A stretch of 64,000 nucleotides of DNA from Macrotis lagotis (GCF_037893015.1 NC_133660.1:165480283-165544282), one strand, 5' to 3'. Numbered from the stretch's first letter, positions 42,961-54,340 are shown. Translations and numbers: made by a program. The notes: generated from the letters alone by a model not told the origin.

Positions 42961-43305
42961 GCTGAAATGATTGGATGACCTGGCAGAACCTTCTGATCTG
43001 CACCTGTCTCTAAAGGTCTACAACAACTATTGTTGAACTAATTGCCTTGGAGACTATATCTGACCCCCAGCAGCATCATCCATCTTTATATAATCAACCC
43101 TTGAATTACAGCTATATCAAGCAGAAAAGCTCGGAGGGCTTCAACCAAATGGATTATCTTGTCTCTTCATTCTTCTACTTCATTATATTGGGTGCTGCAC
43201 TGAGCTCATCTACATTCTTTCATCTAACCCTTGGCATGGCTAGCCATCTTCACTTTCTCTTTTTTTAGTCTTCATACTTTTATAGGAAAAGTCTGCCTAG
43301 GTTTC
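42961..43305. other. No recognised feature
   Basis: Unique-looking. The 73-codon plus frame at 43047-43268 has no known domain. Confidence 0.4.
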
Positions 43306-43309
43306 TATA

Positions 43310-43740
43310 TAGGTTTCTGGTGACTGTATATTCCCACTTTCTAGCTGTCATCTTGGACAATTAATTTGATGTCTCTGAACCTAGATTTATTTCTTCATAC
43401 AGAACATTGACTGTCTTGCCTACTCCCATGCAGTTGTTGCAAAGATAAGGAGGAGAAGAAGAGTAGAAGAAGAAAGAAGAAAGGAGAAGGAGGAAAAGAT
43501 TGGTATCTAGATGTATCTTTGCATCAAGGTTGTTGAAAAATTCAAAAGATGAAATGAGATATCACTATTTTTAGATGTATTCATTAATTATATATATATA
43601 TATTTACTAGAAATAATAAGATCTATATTATGATATATTCCTGAATTATTTATATATAATATCTACAGACACTAATATCAATCCATATCTACATGAAAGT
43701 GCTTTGAAAGACCTAAAGTTGTATATAAATGTAACAGAAT
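43310..43740 (+). mobile_element. MIR-like SINE opened by simple repeats
   Basis: 5' part 43310-43445 ('ctttctagctgtcatcttgg'), then a (GAA/GGA)n tract at 43448-43500 and a TA-rich tract at 43585-43690. The tail 'gaaagtgctttgaaagacct' lies at 43697-43735. Confidence 0.5.
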
Positions 43741-43749
43741 ATAGTTCTT

Positions 43750-43901
43750 TTTTTTTTTTAGGTTTTTGCAAGGCAAATGGGGTTAAGTGGCTTGCCCAAG
43801 GCCACACAGCTAGGTAATTAAGTGTCTGAGACCAGATTTGAACCCAGGTACTCCTGACTCCAGGGCCACTGCTTTATCCACTACACCACCTAGCTGCCCC
43901 T
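43750..43901 (-). mobile_element. WSINE1-like SINE
   Basis: Complete minus-strand copy lacking 'att' in the 'taattattaagtg' part. Duplications agaatatagttctt (to 43749) and agaacatagttctt (43902-43915). Confidence 0.9.
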
Positions 43902-43904
43902 AGA

Positions 43905-44200
43905 ACATAGTTCTTGCTAATGTTATTATTATCTCAAACTCCTTTCTCTTTCCTAAATCACTCTACTTTTCTTTCTATCACATGCCATCACATCTCCCTA
44001 TCCTATATGATGAATAAGTGAGTTCATCTAATGTTTTCCCTCCTCAGGTTTCATTCCATACTCTCTCCTCGTACCCCAAGTCTCTGTCTCAAAAATGCTT
44101 CCAGAAGCCTTTATTGGGCATATAATATATTGTTATGTGTTAATATCATACAGATAAAATGGCAAGTTGTCTCCTCGAAAAAATGCTGAATTTGGAGTAG
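43905..44200. other. No recognised feature
   Basis: T/C-rich, unassigned. Confidence 0.35.
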
Positions 44201-44305
44201 GTGCCCCAAGACTCAGGTCCTGGAATAGTCACTTAGTAACTGCATAGTCTTAAGCAAATTGTTATTTCCCTATTTGTAAAATGAGATTAGATTAGATCTG
44301 GGTTC

Positions 44306-45098
44306 TTAACTTGAGATTCATGGATAGATTTTAGTGGGTCTATGGATGAATTATATTTTAATTTTCACTAAGGTCTAACCCTAACTTAAATTTAACATTT
44401 CCTTTTTTTATGTTTTCAGTATTGTTAGTTTTATGTTCTCAGTTTTGTTAGCATATAATGATGCATAGTAAGTACATTCCAGAAATTTAGGTATGTTGTC
44501 TCATCATCATCATCTTTACTGATTTTTTTCTATTATTTGCTTTTTGATCCACTCATTATTTAATATTTCATTGTTAATTCTTTATTTGAGTCTGGGTCTT
44601 TTATTTGTGATTTCTGAAATACTTAAAATTTCTATTGTTTTATAATATGTAAAAATGTATTACCATTTCTATCTCTTTACATTGTTTTGGCAATAATTCA
44701 ATGTCTCATTATAATAGCCAATTTTTGTAAAAGTTTCATATGGTGCTGAGAGTTCCTTGGTTATGAATGTAATCAACAAGCTACCCTAATATTAGTAATT
44801 CCTGTGATGTTATAAACAATAGAAATCACAGATATTTTCATATGATTGTACAATTGTCTCAAAATATCTCAAAAGTATCATTTATACTCAGCACTACTTC
44901 AAAATTACTGTGACTATAAGATCTACCTCCAGAACACAATCTTTCTGTTTCCAGACCATATTTCAATATCATTGGTTTCCTTTGTGATTCTTTGTATTTT
45001 ATGAACTTAAAAAAGTCTTAAAGTCTTCTGAGTAGGGGTTCATAGGTTTCACCAGGCTTCCAGAAAGGTCTTTGACACAAAAAAGCTAGGAACCTCTG
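44306..45098. mobile_element. hAT-type DNA element, itself split
   Basis: The left end 'gggttcttaacttgagattc' is inverted against the right end 'aaaaagctaggaacctctg' (family ends 'ggttcttaacctggggtcc' and 'aaaggttaagaacccctg', from memory). Internal text 'gaaatcacagatattttcat' and 'tatttcaatatcattggttt' 'cctttgtgattc' recurs partly at 49877-50035. No transposase is visible. About 350 bp near 44406-44755 are foreign. Confidence 0.6.
44406..44755 (-). mobile_element. L1 ORF2-like fragment inside the hAT element
   Basis: A T-run at the left edge, then 'cattccagaaatttaggtat' 'gttgtctcat' and 'ctttttgatccactcattat' resemble antisense L1 ORF2 just after the endonuclease. A short ttcctt repeat stands at both sides. 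Confidence 0.45.
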
Positions 45099-45155
45099 AA
45101 CTAGATAACTAGATAACTAGCCTTTCCAGCTCTAAACCTATGATCTTATGTAACA

Positions 45156-45900
45156 ACTTCCATTCTCAGGAAAATTAATGGAACTGAAATGCAGATATCT
45201 ATTCAAAACCAAACATAACATACCCTGCCCAAAAATCTGACTCTAAAACCCAGTGACCCAGCTGAGCCCCATTTCACTGTTTGGAGAACATATTGAAGGC
45301 AGCAACAACTCATTCCTCCAAAACAAGCTTTGTCTGTTATGTGTATTTTTGCTACAGTGCCGGCTCTACAATTCTTATCTGAGTATGGAACTAATTCTAA
45401 GATCTCTGATTGTGAAGCACCCAGATGACTGTCCAAGAGAAAGAATTCCCAAAAGGATAATTCCACTACAGATTGGAGATTCTCTTATCCTTATCAATGG
45501 AAGACTTACATAAAACAGACCCAGACTCTGGAGTCTACTGCTATTCATGGTAAGCCTAGAAGGGAAGGGATGTGAAGTTAATGAAAAACAAATGTCAGTT
45601 TTGGCAATGGATAAGGTTGACGTAAGGATTTTTTTTTTGCCCCTTCTCCAAAAATTAATTGTCATAACAAGATAGAGCTAAAAATACATGAAATGTTCTT
45701 TAACCATTTAGGTTTCCCAGTTTTGATTGGGCACATATAACACATGGCATTGATATTAACCTAATAGGTCACTATCAAATTAAAGATATATAGTTCATAA
45801 AAATCTGTTGGTTTGAAAAGAGATCATTAGGTTTCTTGATCAGTTAGTCTTTTTCATAATTGCTTACACAATAAGTTTTCTTTTTTCTTTTGTCTGGATC
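45156..45900. other. Unique DNA with overlapping open frames
   Basis: Open frames of 86-96 codons on both strands (45253-45513 plus, 45203-45466 and 45375-45665 minus) overlap. A 'tttttgctacag' acceptor-like site precedes 45358 and a 'catggtaagc' donor-like site lies at 45547, but the plus frame ends at 45513 before the donor. No domain recognised. Confidence 0.3.
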
Positions 45901-46290
45901 TATGAATCATGGATCAAATGAGATCATTTATGTAAACAATATTGCAAAATGTAAAACACTATTTAGATGTGAATTATTATGATAATCAGAAGCAGCACAG
46001 GGAAACTCCTAGGCTAAAACCCCCATCCAGTCATGCAGACCAGTAGCTTGTCTTCTGAGAGTGCTAAAATGCTAGGTGGCTTGCCTGGTGAAAAACAGCT
46101 AGTACAGCTATGTCTGTCATAGTCCTTGAACTCAGGTTATCCTGACTTTAAGATAGACTTCTAGTGATTATGCTATTCTCATCTTTTGAAAGAATGTTGG
46201 CAATCCACTAATCTCTTCATTTGACAGATGAAACTGAGGTGCATAATAATTTCAGAAAGCTAATTAGGATATTACAATGGCTAGTTTCTC
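45901..46290. mobile_element. MIR scraps
   Basis: 45901-45985 is a plus-strand MIR tail ('atcaaatgagatcatttatg'). 46070-46170 and 46190-46265 are antisense MIR pieces ('ttgaactcaggttatcctga', 'tttgacagatgaaactgagg'). Confidence 0.5.
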
Positions 46291-46634
46291 CCCAAAAAAA
46301 GTGAGAAAAATTGAGTCTTACAGGTTTGTGAGGAGAATGTTGTGCTGAAGCATTAATATGAAATGGTGGTAACCTGTGCACTAAATGGCCAAGGGAAAAA
46401 AAGGAAGCAATTCATGTGATTAATTTTGACTAAATAGACTGAGAGGAAAAGGATACTTGGATACATTGAGTTGGATTACCCCAAGAACAATTGGGAAAAA
46501 CAACCTTGACTGACTCCTCCAAGAAGTTCTTATTCAGTAGGACCCAGCAAATGTGTTCAGTTTTCCTAAGGCAGTCTGACTAAAGATTGCAAGTATAGCA
46601 CACTGGCACCTACCAAGCAGCTACTTTCCAATAT

Positions 46635-46941
46635 GGGGCAGCTAGGTGGTGCAGTGAACAGAGCACTAGCCCTGGAGTCAGGAAGCCCTGAGTTTGAATT
46701 TGACCTCAGATTTGTCACTCACTAAGCTAGGTGACCTTGGGCAAGTCACTTAACACTGATTTGTACCAGGGTCATCCCCAGTCATCCTGATTCATATCTG
46801 GCCACTGGACACACTTGACTTTGGAGGATAAAGTAAAACTGGTAACTTAGTACAGAACCCCCTCATCTGAAACAATTCACTTGCTTGTCACAGCATCACC
46901 TTCCTGATATCTTCTTCAAGAACAAGGACTAAAACACCAAT
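46635..46941 (+). mobile_element. WALLSI-type SINE, complete
   Basis: The head 'ggggcagctaggtggtgcag', 'tgggcaagtcacttaacact', 'tcatcctgattcatatctgg', 'ccactggacacacttgactt', 'ttcacttgcttgtcacagca' and the end 'cttcttcaagaacaaggact'. Both flanks carry ccaatat (46628-46634 and about 46938). Confidence 0.85.
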
Positions 46942-46944
46942 ATC

Positions 46945-47405
46945 CAAGTGGAAATCAACAGAGGCTAAATTGTCATTTTTTCTATCTAGATCAGAATTGT
47001 TCCTCTGTAAGAGATAGTTGATAGTTTTACATTTTGAAACCCAGATTGAAAGATTATAAAGTTTAAAGTTTCCCATTAAAAGCAACAACAAATCGGTTTC
47101 CAAAATAGTCAAGCTGGTGTCTGGCCATCTTTTTTTTTAATAGCATTATTATTTTCACTGGGCTCTGGGTTCCTTAGTCAATCAAATGCATGAACTAGTA
47201 ACTGAGAAGGGGCTGTAATGAAAATCCCAATTCAACTGAAAATAAACAACCCAGGGATTACCTCTAGAAACTGCTAACATGTTACAGCTTCTCGGACTCA
47301 TCAACTCTAACTGAAATGTAACTGGATAGAATACAATTGAACATCTGCATATAGTTCATGGTAACACTTAACTTTTACTGTTTTGATTGCAGAAGCAGCA
47401 GTATT
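46945..47405. other. No recognised feature
   Basis: Unique-looking sequence. Confidence 0.4.
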
Positions 47406-47409
47406 TTTA

Positions 47410-47640
47410 TTTCTTAAGAGAAAGAATGAAGGAAATCAGTATTTACTAGTGCCAGACAATGTTCTAAGTACTTTACAAATCTTTTTTTCATCCTCAGAAC
47501 AACCCTATGAGGGACATACTGCTATTTTCCCCCATTCTACCTCTAAAGAAATCAAAAGACAGAGGTTAAGTGACTTGCCCAAGGTCACATAGCTGAGGCC
47601 AGATTTTAACTTCAGTCTTCCTCATTCCATACTCAGTTTC
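47410..47640 (-). mobile_element. MIR
   Basis: 'cagtatttactagtgccaga', 'tcagaacaaccctatgaggg', 'aggttaagtgacttgcccaa' and 'ggtcacatagctgaggccag' form a good antisense MIR. Confidence 0.85.
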
Positions 47641-47649
47641 TTGAAGTAA

Positions 47650-48720
47650 GTGGCACATAGACTGAGCTTTAAGAGAATTATTGCTTTCAAGAAATAGAAA
47701 AAGAACCTTCCAGGTTCCAGGAAAGAACCTGTTCAAAGACATAGAGAGAGAGGAGATGGAAAATCATACAGGGAAAAACAAATGGCTCAAGTTAGATAAG
47801 TAATTGTCTGCCCCTTTGAGACTTAGAAAAATTGGAGGTTCAAAAAGAGCAAAAATAGAAGTATAAACAATGAAATCAGATGCAAAAGAAACATTCCACG
47901 CCTTAGAAAATGTCTGGGGCTTGAATAGCTCAATTGCATATAAAAAGCACAGAGAGACAACGAAGATAGGACAGAGTCAGTATTAATAATATTCATCCCT
48001 AGCATCTCATCTTCATAATACCCCAGTAGGATTCTGAGCATAACTGTGTCTTAGAGGGGAGAATATTTGTTCTTGCTATCCCTTTTGAGCAAATGCTTTT
48101 GCTAAAGAACAATCAATTAGTTAACTGTTAAGAAGAAATACCAGTGTGGACTTTTAAGTTCATGTTAAAAGGATAGCCACGCATGAATTTACCCAAGCTG
48201 AAGTACCCTAGTTGCCCCTTTGGGGACCTAACCTACCGTGCAAGTAACAAGTTAGAGGAGTGAATCCAGAGGGAGTGCCATATAAAAAGTGAGATTGAGT
48301 AATATGTAAAACTGGAGTCAGATTGTGAAGGATGTTAAAATGCAAAAGAGAGGAATTTATATTTTATATTAGAGGCAATAAGGAACCACTGAAGAGTCTT
48401 GAGGAGGGAAGTAATATGGTCACAATTGTGCCTTAAAATATCAGTTTGACATTTCTATGATGAATGAATTAGAGAAGGGAGAGATTAGGTTGGGAAGACC
48501 TAATTAGGACACTATATATTACAAGCAAGAGGTAATAAGGGTCTAAACTAGGGTAATTTTGGTGTGAGTGTCAAGAAGGGGATACATGGCAGAGTTATAC
48601 TGTAGACAGAATCAACAAGACTTGGCAACTGATTGGATGGGGAGGGGCTGGGAGCACAAGGGGAGGATGATCATAAAGAGTCCAGATTCCCAGGTTGTTG
48701 TAAATTTGGTGTAATGGAAA
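47650..48720 (-). mobile_element. L2 LINE split by an unidentified 451-bp insert
   Basis: Left part 47650-47796 ('aaccttccaggttccaggaa', 'gacatagagagagaggagat'). Right part 48257-48720 ('cagattgtgaaggatgttaa', 'ggcaataaggaaccactgaa', 'gacttggcaactgattggat'). Both are antisense L2 in consecutive order. Confidence 0.7.
47797..48247. mobile_element. Unidentified insert in L2
   Basis: Flanked by the exact 9-mer caagttaga (47788-47796 and 48248-48256). It has no A-tail, no clear inverted ends and no family match that I know. A 72-codon minus frame (47823-48041) is hydrophobic at its end and has no recognised domain. Confidence 0.4.
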
Positions 48721-48724
48721 AATA

Positions 48725-48910
48725 ATCGTTTGAATTGCCCTAGATGACTCAAAGGTTCTTTCTAATTCTGAGATTCTATGACTCAAAAACATTTAAAATT
48801 TTTAATGTGTTGCCACTAATGTTCCATCTGCCTTTGGGCAAATCACTCTACCCCTAGGTACCTCAGATTCCTCATTTGTGAAATGAGATAGGTTAGGTAT
48901 TAATAGGAAT
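48725..48910 (+). mobile_element. SINE scraps with CR1-like tail
   Basis: 'ttctttctaattctgagatt' 'ctatgactc' (tail), then 'cctttgggcaaatcactcta' and 'tcatttgtgaaatgagatag'. Confidence 0.5.
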
Positions 48911-49110
48911 AGATGACATTTACTTCAAGATTTGCAAAGCACTTCCATCTAGAAGACCCTATAATATAGGTAATTATATACTCTTTTTTGTAGTTGAGAA
49001 AACAGACTCCAAATAATAATATGACAAGCAAATGCAGGAGATGGGATTTAAACCTATGATTCTTTTGACTCCAAGTCCTTCTTATCACTATATAACACTG
49101 CCTCTCAAAG
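48911..49110 (-). mobile_element. MIR
   Basis: 'gatttgcaaagcacttccat', 'gtagttgagaaaacagactc' and 'gggatttaaacctatgattc' are antisense MIR. Confidence 0.7.
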
Positions 49111-49740
49111 TCCAGCCTGGACGTTCTTTTCCTTTGTAATCTATTCCATATTCCAGCCTATATATTTTTGGAAAGCTCTGAACTGTGTACAATGTGGTCA
49201 AATGAATGTTACTCTGAAAATATCAATTTTGACATCTTCTGACTTATACATCCTTTCTCAAAAAACACTTTTCCAACAGGCCCATCTAGAGTAACCCATT
49301 GAGAAAAGGTATAGTAAGACCTCAGTGACTACATTACACAGCTTGTGTTGCATTTCAACTATCTCTTTGTTTCCTGTGAATATTATTTGATTTATTACTG
49401 CTGTCAGAAGACCCCCTTGGTTCAAATAAGAAATGAAAAGAGAATGTACGGCTTACATTCCAGATGTCCAGTGGCTTGGACTATGTGGCATCTGTGAAAA
49501 CATTAACTGTATGGTTCTGTTTTCCAACTTTATGTGAGAAAAATCAAGATTTGAAGTTTTCTTTCCATCACAGGATTAAGTATCTTTTGACTTTTCAAAT
49601 ATATAGGTTAAAAAAACCCATAAATGACTGAACAAACATTGCCAAATATAACAATTATTATATGAGTTATTGAAGCTTTGTCAGATATCACAAATTATCT
49701 GCATATCTTAAAAATATTTTTAAATGCTCCCTTGTCCATA
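49111..49740. other. Unique DNA
   Basis: No repeat or gene recognised. Confidence 0.45.
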
Positions 49741-49744
49741 AAGG

Positions 49745-50035
49745 AAGCTTTATATAGTGAATAATTGCTGAGTTTGGATTTAGGAAGACCCAAATTCACA
49801 TCCTGCCTCTGACATTTACAACAGTGTGATATTGGGCAACCAACCAACCCTCCCAATGCAGCAACACCCTAGGCGAGGTTTCTTAACCAGGAGTTTGCTT
49901 TAAAAATATCTATATTTTATAATGATATCCTGATATAATTTTCTTGCTTTGTAATCCTATGTATATTATTTTGTGCACTTAGAAACATTATTCTGAGCCT
50001 ATAGACTTCACCAGACTCTGCAAAAATGTCCATTA
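49745..50035 (+). mobile_element. SINE scrap followed by hAT-type element
   Basis: 49745-49875 is a worn SINE ('tttaggaagacccaaattca'). 49877-50035 starts 'ggtttcttaaccaggagttt' and shares 'ttgctttgtaatcctatgta', 'agaaacattattctgagcct' and 'tagacttcaccagactctgc' with the family at 44306-45098. The right end is truncated. Confidence 0.55.
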
Positions 50036-50890
50036 TAATATAAATAATGTTCTAAATCTCTGCTCATTTATTGAGTAATAGATAAATTGTATGTACATAT
50101 TGAAAAGCATTCCTATCATGTGATTCCCTAATATCCCTGAGAATTAGATGCAGTAAAATTCGAATAATCACAGTGAAAAAAAGTCAAAACTTGCATATAA
50201 ATTGACTTTTTCTTAAAATGGAAACCTAAAGTCTACAATAGAGAAAAGATCTGAAACTTTGTATTCAAAAATTACTTACCTCAAGGGAAAAAAACTAAAG
50301 AAATTCATTTGAAAGATTTTAAATGAAGGGTAACAAGAATCCTTGACTTGTCTTAAAGCCTAGATCAATAACCATTTAGTTCAGTATTTAATAAACGTAA
50401 GCAGGCACTCAAATGAATAAATGAAATCTTACATTTTGCCAAAGAACAATCAGGTGCAGAACATTTTGAGGACCAATTTCTGTCCTTTGGAGTATAACTG
50501 CCAAATGTGTTGGGATAGTTATTTTCCATTAACTTAGTTCTTCAGATCTACTTTATACTATTTCTCCTTTCCAAGCATTCTCCCTACAACTAAAACAGAC
50601 TGAGTCTCCAGATTGTGTTTCTCATATGCCTCTGCTGCCTTTGGTTGATAATAGTAGCTCCTACTCACTCATTGTCTATCTCCCCAGGATATGTAGACTG
50701 AAAGAATATCAAGTTTCTTCATGTTAAGCCACAGCTAACATTGCCTATTTGCCCCAGACCTGGGGTCTTGGGTCTGACTGACTGACCTCTTCCAGGGCAG
50801 TCCTGGAACTATTGGTGGTACTAATGAGTATGAAGAGACCAGATGTGCTGAGGTTACCCCAGCTAAAACTACAGGCTCTACTCACAGTCG
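50036..50890. other. Unique DNA
   Basis: No repeat or gene recognised; AT-rich on the left and more balanced near 50580-50850. Confidence 0.45.
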
Positions 50891-50894
50891 AAAG

Positions 50895-51300
50895 AGCACT
50901 GGTTACTGGAGTTTGAAGTTAGACAAGATGGCATTTAAGATTCCTTCCAGCCCTTGCTCTAGGATGCTAAAGCTCTAGTATCTTTGGAAGAGTCACTTTC
51001 ACTGATAGAAGGAACTGAAAACAGGACTCCAAGTTTTCTGAGTTAGAGATGAATCTGTGAACCCAGTAAGTCCTTAACTATTCCCTAATTTACAAATAAG
51101 CAATTATATAAATATGAGGGAAAATATGTCAACATGGAAAGAGTCATGCATCTGTAGTCAGACAATATGGATTTGAATCCCCTTTCTTCTCCTTAACTAC
51201 CTCTGTATCTTTGGGAAAGATATTTTCACATTTTCTTCCTTGTTTTCATCTGGTAGACTAATTAGAGGAGATGATCTGTTCACTTCTCGCACATCCACTG
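50895..51300 (+). mobile_element. Two worn SINEs
   Basis: 50895-50985 ('aaagagcactggttactgga' ... 'aagattccttccagcccttg') and 51105-51290 ('cagacaatatggatttgaat' ... 'ttagaggagatgatctgttc') carry CR1-like tails. Confidence 0.5.
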
Positions 51301-51589
51301 GGACACTGTCACCCTCCTCTGGGAGGATGAGTGTGGAATAATAGAAATCCAGAGCCAATGATTTCCGATTTCCATTCTATCAGAAAAGTGAGAAACTTTT
51401 ATCTATTACCATCTGCTCTTAAGGGAGCCCAGAAAAATATGCAAAGCAACTCAATTCAACTTGAATCTATTGGCTTCTTCTTATAAACTGCTTTTTCCTA
51501 TATCGCTAAAATGCTGCAAGCTATCTTAGCATGCTCTAAATTCAAAACTCTGGGTCAAAGACCAGTCATCCAATCCTAACTCAACAGCT

Positions 51590-51845
51590 ATTTCATGTTG
51601 TTGTTCCAGTTGTATCCTACTCTTTGTAATCCCATTTGGAATTTTCTTGGCAAAGTTACTGAAGGGGTTTGCTATTTCCTTCTCTAGTTCATTTAATGGA
51701 TGAGGAAACTGAGGCAAATAGGGTTAAGTGATCTGTCCGGAGTCACATAGCTTGTAAGTGGCTAAGGTTAGATTTGAACTCAGGAAGATGAGTCTTTCTG
51801 CCTCCAAACCTAGCATTCTATTCGTTGTAACACCTAGTTGTCCTT
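51590..51845 (-). mobile_element. MAR1-type SINE, complete
   Basis: 'tgttccagttgtatcctact', 'ttggaattttcttggcaaag', 'ggatgaggaaactgaggcaa', 'agatttgaactcaggaagat' and 'aacacctagttgtcc' run from tail to head. Confidence 0.85.
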
Positions 51846-52380
51846 CAGCAGTTCTATCTAACAACTAGTCTAACTACTTTTTCTTGGTAACTAGAAGTTA
51901 AACTCATTGCTATACTGGTAAATGCTGTCAGTACTCTCTGAATTTCAGATTTCTGAAGCAAAGACTTGGTCATCTCTAGGTTAAAGCTCTGACAAAGGAT
52001 GGGAGGCCCCCCAGATCTTACAGTCTTCAATTCATGTGTACATTCTAATCTTAAAATTTGATCTTAGATTCCAAAAATATAACACTATTCAGAAAAATAA
52101 ATAAATATAACTTCTGAAGGCTAACCTCTCTATATGTAAATTAAATGGTTTAAAGTTAGGTAATGCTGTGATTAATAAAACATAAACTCATTTTAAAATG
52201 TTTCTGATGTCATAATAGCATTCAACATCATGTATTTTCATTCAATACTAATAAATATATGAAAGAGTCCGAAACTTTATTTTGCTTTAAAAAAGGATTC
52301 CCATATTTGAAGAAGTGAGGGGGCAGAGATAGGTGTTTCTGGGAAATAATAATGGTATTTTAAAAAGAGATCTTTAAGAG
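51846..52380. other. Unique DNA
   Basis: Nothing recognised. Confidence 0.4.
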
Positions 52381-52384
52381 AATA

Positions 52385-52470
52385 TTTTAAAATAAAAAAA
52401 AGGAAGGGGAGGGGGGGAAAGAAAGAAGAGAAGAAAAAAGAAGCAAGGAAGGAAGGACAAGAGGGAGGAA
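52385..52470. repeat. Purine-rich (GAAA/GGAA)n tract
   Basis: An almost pure A/G strand of about 85 bp. Confidence 0.85.
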
Positions 52471-52715
52471 GGATTTTTGTTCCTGGGTATTACATTTGGA
52501 CTCATGATTGTATTTCATTAAATAATTCTTTGGTCACTTCCTGGGGGTTATACTGCCACATATAATCAAAACAGAAAACATATGGTGGAGGGAAGTCCTG
52601 TGTAACAAGCTTGTTGGGAGACAAAACTAGCAGATATGATAGTCTACTGTCTGTTGCCTTGATAAGACATTCTACCTCACATGTCATTGATTTTACTCAA
52701 GTTTTCCCCTTATGA
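52471..52715. other. Unassigned DNA with a 61-codon minus frame
   Basis: The minus frame at 52687-52502 reads as a plausible peptide ('VLSPNKLVTQDFPPPYVFCF') but I cannot link it to a family, and no splice context is clear. Confidence 0.25.
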
Positions 52716-52719
52716 TTTG

Positions 52720-52960
52720 AATGCATTCACTCTCCCCAAGTCCCACCCCTTAGAATTCCTGGTTTCCTGCAAGGTTCAGCTCAAGCACAAACTTATATTG
52801 GAAATTTTCCCAAGATCCTAGTAATTATTGTTTTCTCCCTTTTACCTCATAGTTCCTTCATCAGTGCACATGCTGTATCCCTCCACCCCTATCCAGTAAT
52901 ATGTAAGCTTCTTAAGAGAAATAACTATTTTCTTTTTCTTTGTATCCCTAGCAAAGTGTG
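52720..52960 (+). mobile_element. L2 3' end
   Basis: 'ctggtttcctgcaaggttca', 'gctcaagcacaaacttatat', 'atatgtaagcttcttaagag' and 'ctttgtatccctagcaaag' follow L2 order. Confidence 0.75.
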
Positions 52961-52961
52961 G

Positions 52962-53140
52962 CAGTGAGGTGGAACAGTGGAGAGAGTACTAGACCTATGA
53001 GTCAGGAAGAAATGAGACAGTTATCTGTATGACCCTGAGCAAGTCACTTAATTCTGTTTGCCTCAGTTTCCTCATCTGTAAAATGAAAAGGAAATGGCAA
53101 TCATTCCACGATCTTTGCCAAGAAAACTCCAGTATTAGCC
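52962..53140 (+). mobile_element. MAR1-type SINE
   Basis: 'gagtactagacctatgagtc', 'ctgagcaagtcacttaattc', 'tcatctgtaaaatgaaaagg' and 'gatctttgccaagaaaactc'. Confidence 0.75.
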
Positions 53141-53600
53141 TGGCATGTGACCTTCCCTTATCCCAACCCATGGACACTCACAAGTGTTTTTCCTTATGGG
53201 CCCATTTAATTGGAAAGCTTGGGAAGGAGACTTGACTTGCTAACTGGAAAAAGATCCTAGTTAGAGGAAAAGTCAAACTAAATCCAACCCCAGGGACCAT
53301 GTGACTTAGGGGGCCTAGTGCAGCCAAGCTATCTGCCAATCTTGGCCAGTGCAGGTGTAGCTCAGCCCCAGAGGAGCAGTGGTGACTCCTAACAAGAAAG
53401 TGGGGAAAGGTCAAAACATTAAACCAAGAGATCCCAGATGGGAAATAAAATGGGTCAAAGGAAGCAGACTTCCCCAGTCCCAATCAAAGGAAAATCATTC
53501 CTGAAAAGTCATCTGGATATCCTTAAGCATTGGCCTAGAGAAAAAATTAGCAATTATTTGGACCATAACCCCCCCATTCCAAAGAGATTGTAGGAGTCTT
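53141..53600. other. Unique, relatively GC-rich DNA
   Basis: Overlapping frames on both strands (53178-53483 minus, 101 codons) show no domain. Confidence 0.35.
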
Positions 53601-54160
53601 ATTTAGAAGATGGAGAAGAGAGAAATGAAGCACTATGGTATAATGGGAAGGGTTTGAAGACTGGCTTCTCCATTTATGTGTCTCCTATTTATATATAACT
53701 ATTTATATAAATGTATATAAACTATTTATATAAATAGTTTAATGCAAGAAATATGTGTCAGGTACCTAACTCTGTACAAAGAACTGTATCAAACCTGGAA
53801 AATACAAAGTTTAGCTAAGACAAGGTACCCATATTATGGTCAAAAAGAGTTATTTGACCTTTATTATAAGTGACATAGGCTTTTTGGGCAAACTTGTGGA
53901 GCCTATAAGCTCCTTCCTGGAATGTTTTAAATGCATGAAATAAAACACAAAGGGTTCTAAAAGGAACCAATTAGGTGGAAATACATTTATTAAAGTGCAA
54001 TTTCTTTTAAGTTAACAACTCCTGATCTAGTGGGTAGATAACATGAACTATTTGATATAATTGGCTACTGAAATAGGTCAGGGCAGAAGATTTCACCTTC
54101 TCTCAGCCCCTTTGGCCAACAATGTGATTCTTGGGCAATTTCTACACCAGATGAAAAGAA
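53601..54160. other. SINE scrap, AT palindromes, unique DNA
   Basis: 53615-53665 is a SINE head piece. 53688-53745 repeats 'actatttatataa'-type units that are self-complementary. The remainder is unassigned. Confidence 0.4.
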
Positions 54161-54164
54161 AATG

Positions 54165-54340
54165 TTCATAGGATCTAAAACTGGGAGGGCACATGAGTTT
54201 AAGGAGCAGAGCTGGGATTCAAACCTAGGCAACCAAGCCAAAAGCATTTAGTAAGCACCTGAGATACAAATTTAAAGAGTCAAATAATCATTGTTTTAAA
54301 GAAGCTTACTTACATTCTAATGGGGGGGGCGGGTAATGAG
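54165..54340 (-). mobile_element. MIR and L2 scraps
   Basis: 'ggagcagagctgggattcaa' 'acctaggcaaccaagccaaa' is antisense MIR. 'catttagtaagcacctgaga' and 'tacttacattctaatggggg' are antisense L2. Confidence 0.55.

Larger units (their letters stand above)
44205..45155 (+). mobile_element. SINE with CR1-like tail, split by a hAT element
   Basis: The left part ends 'ttgtaaaatgagattagatt' 'agat'. The right part restarts 'actagataactagcctttcc' 'agctctaaacctatgatctt'. Confidence 0.65.
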
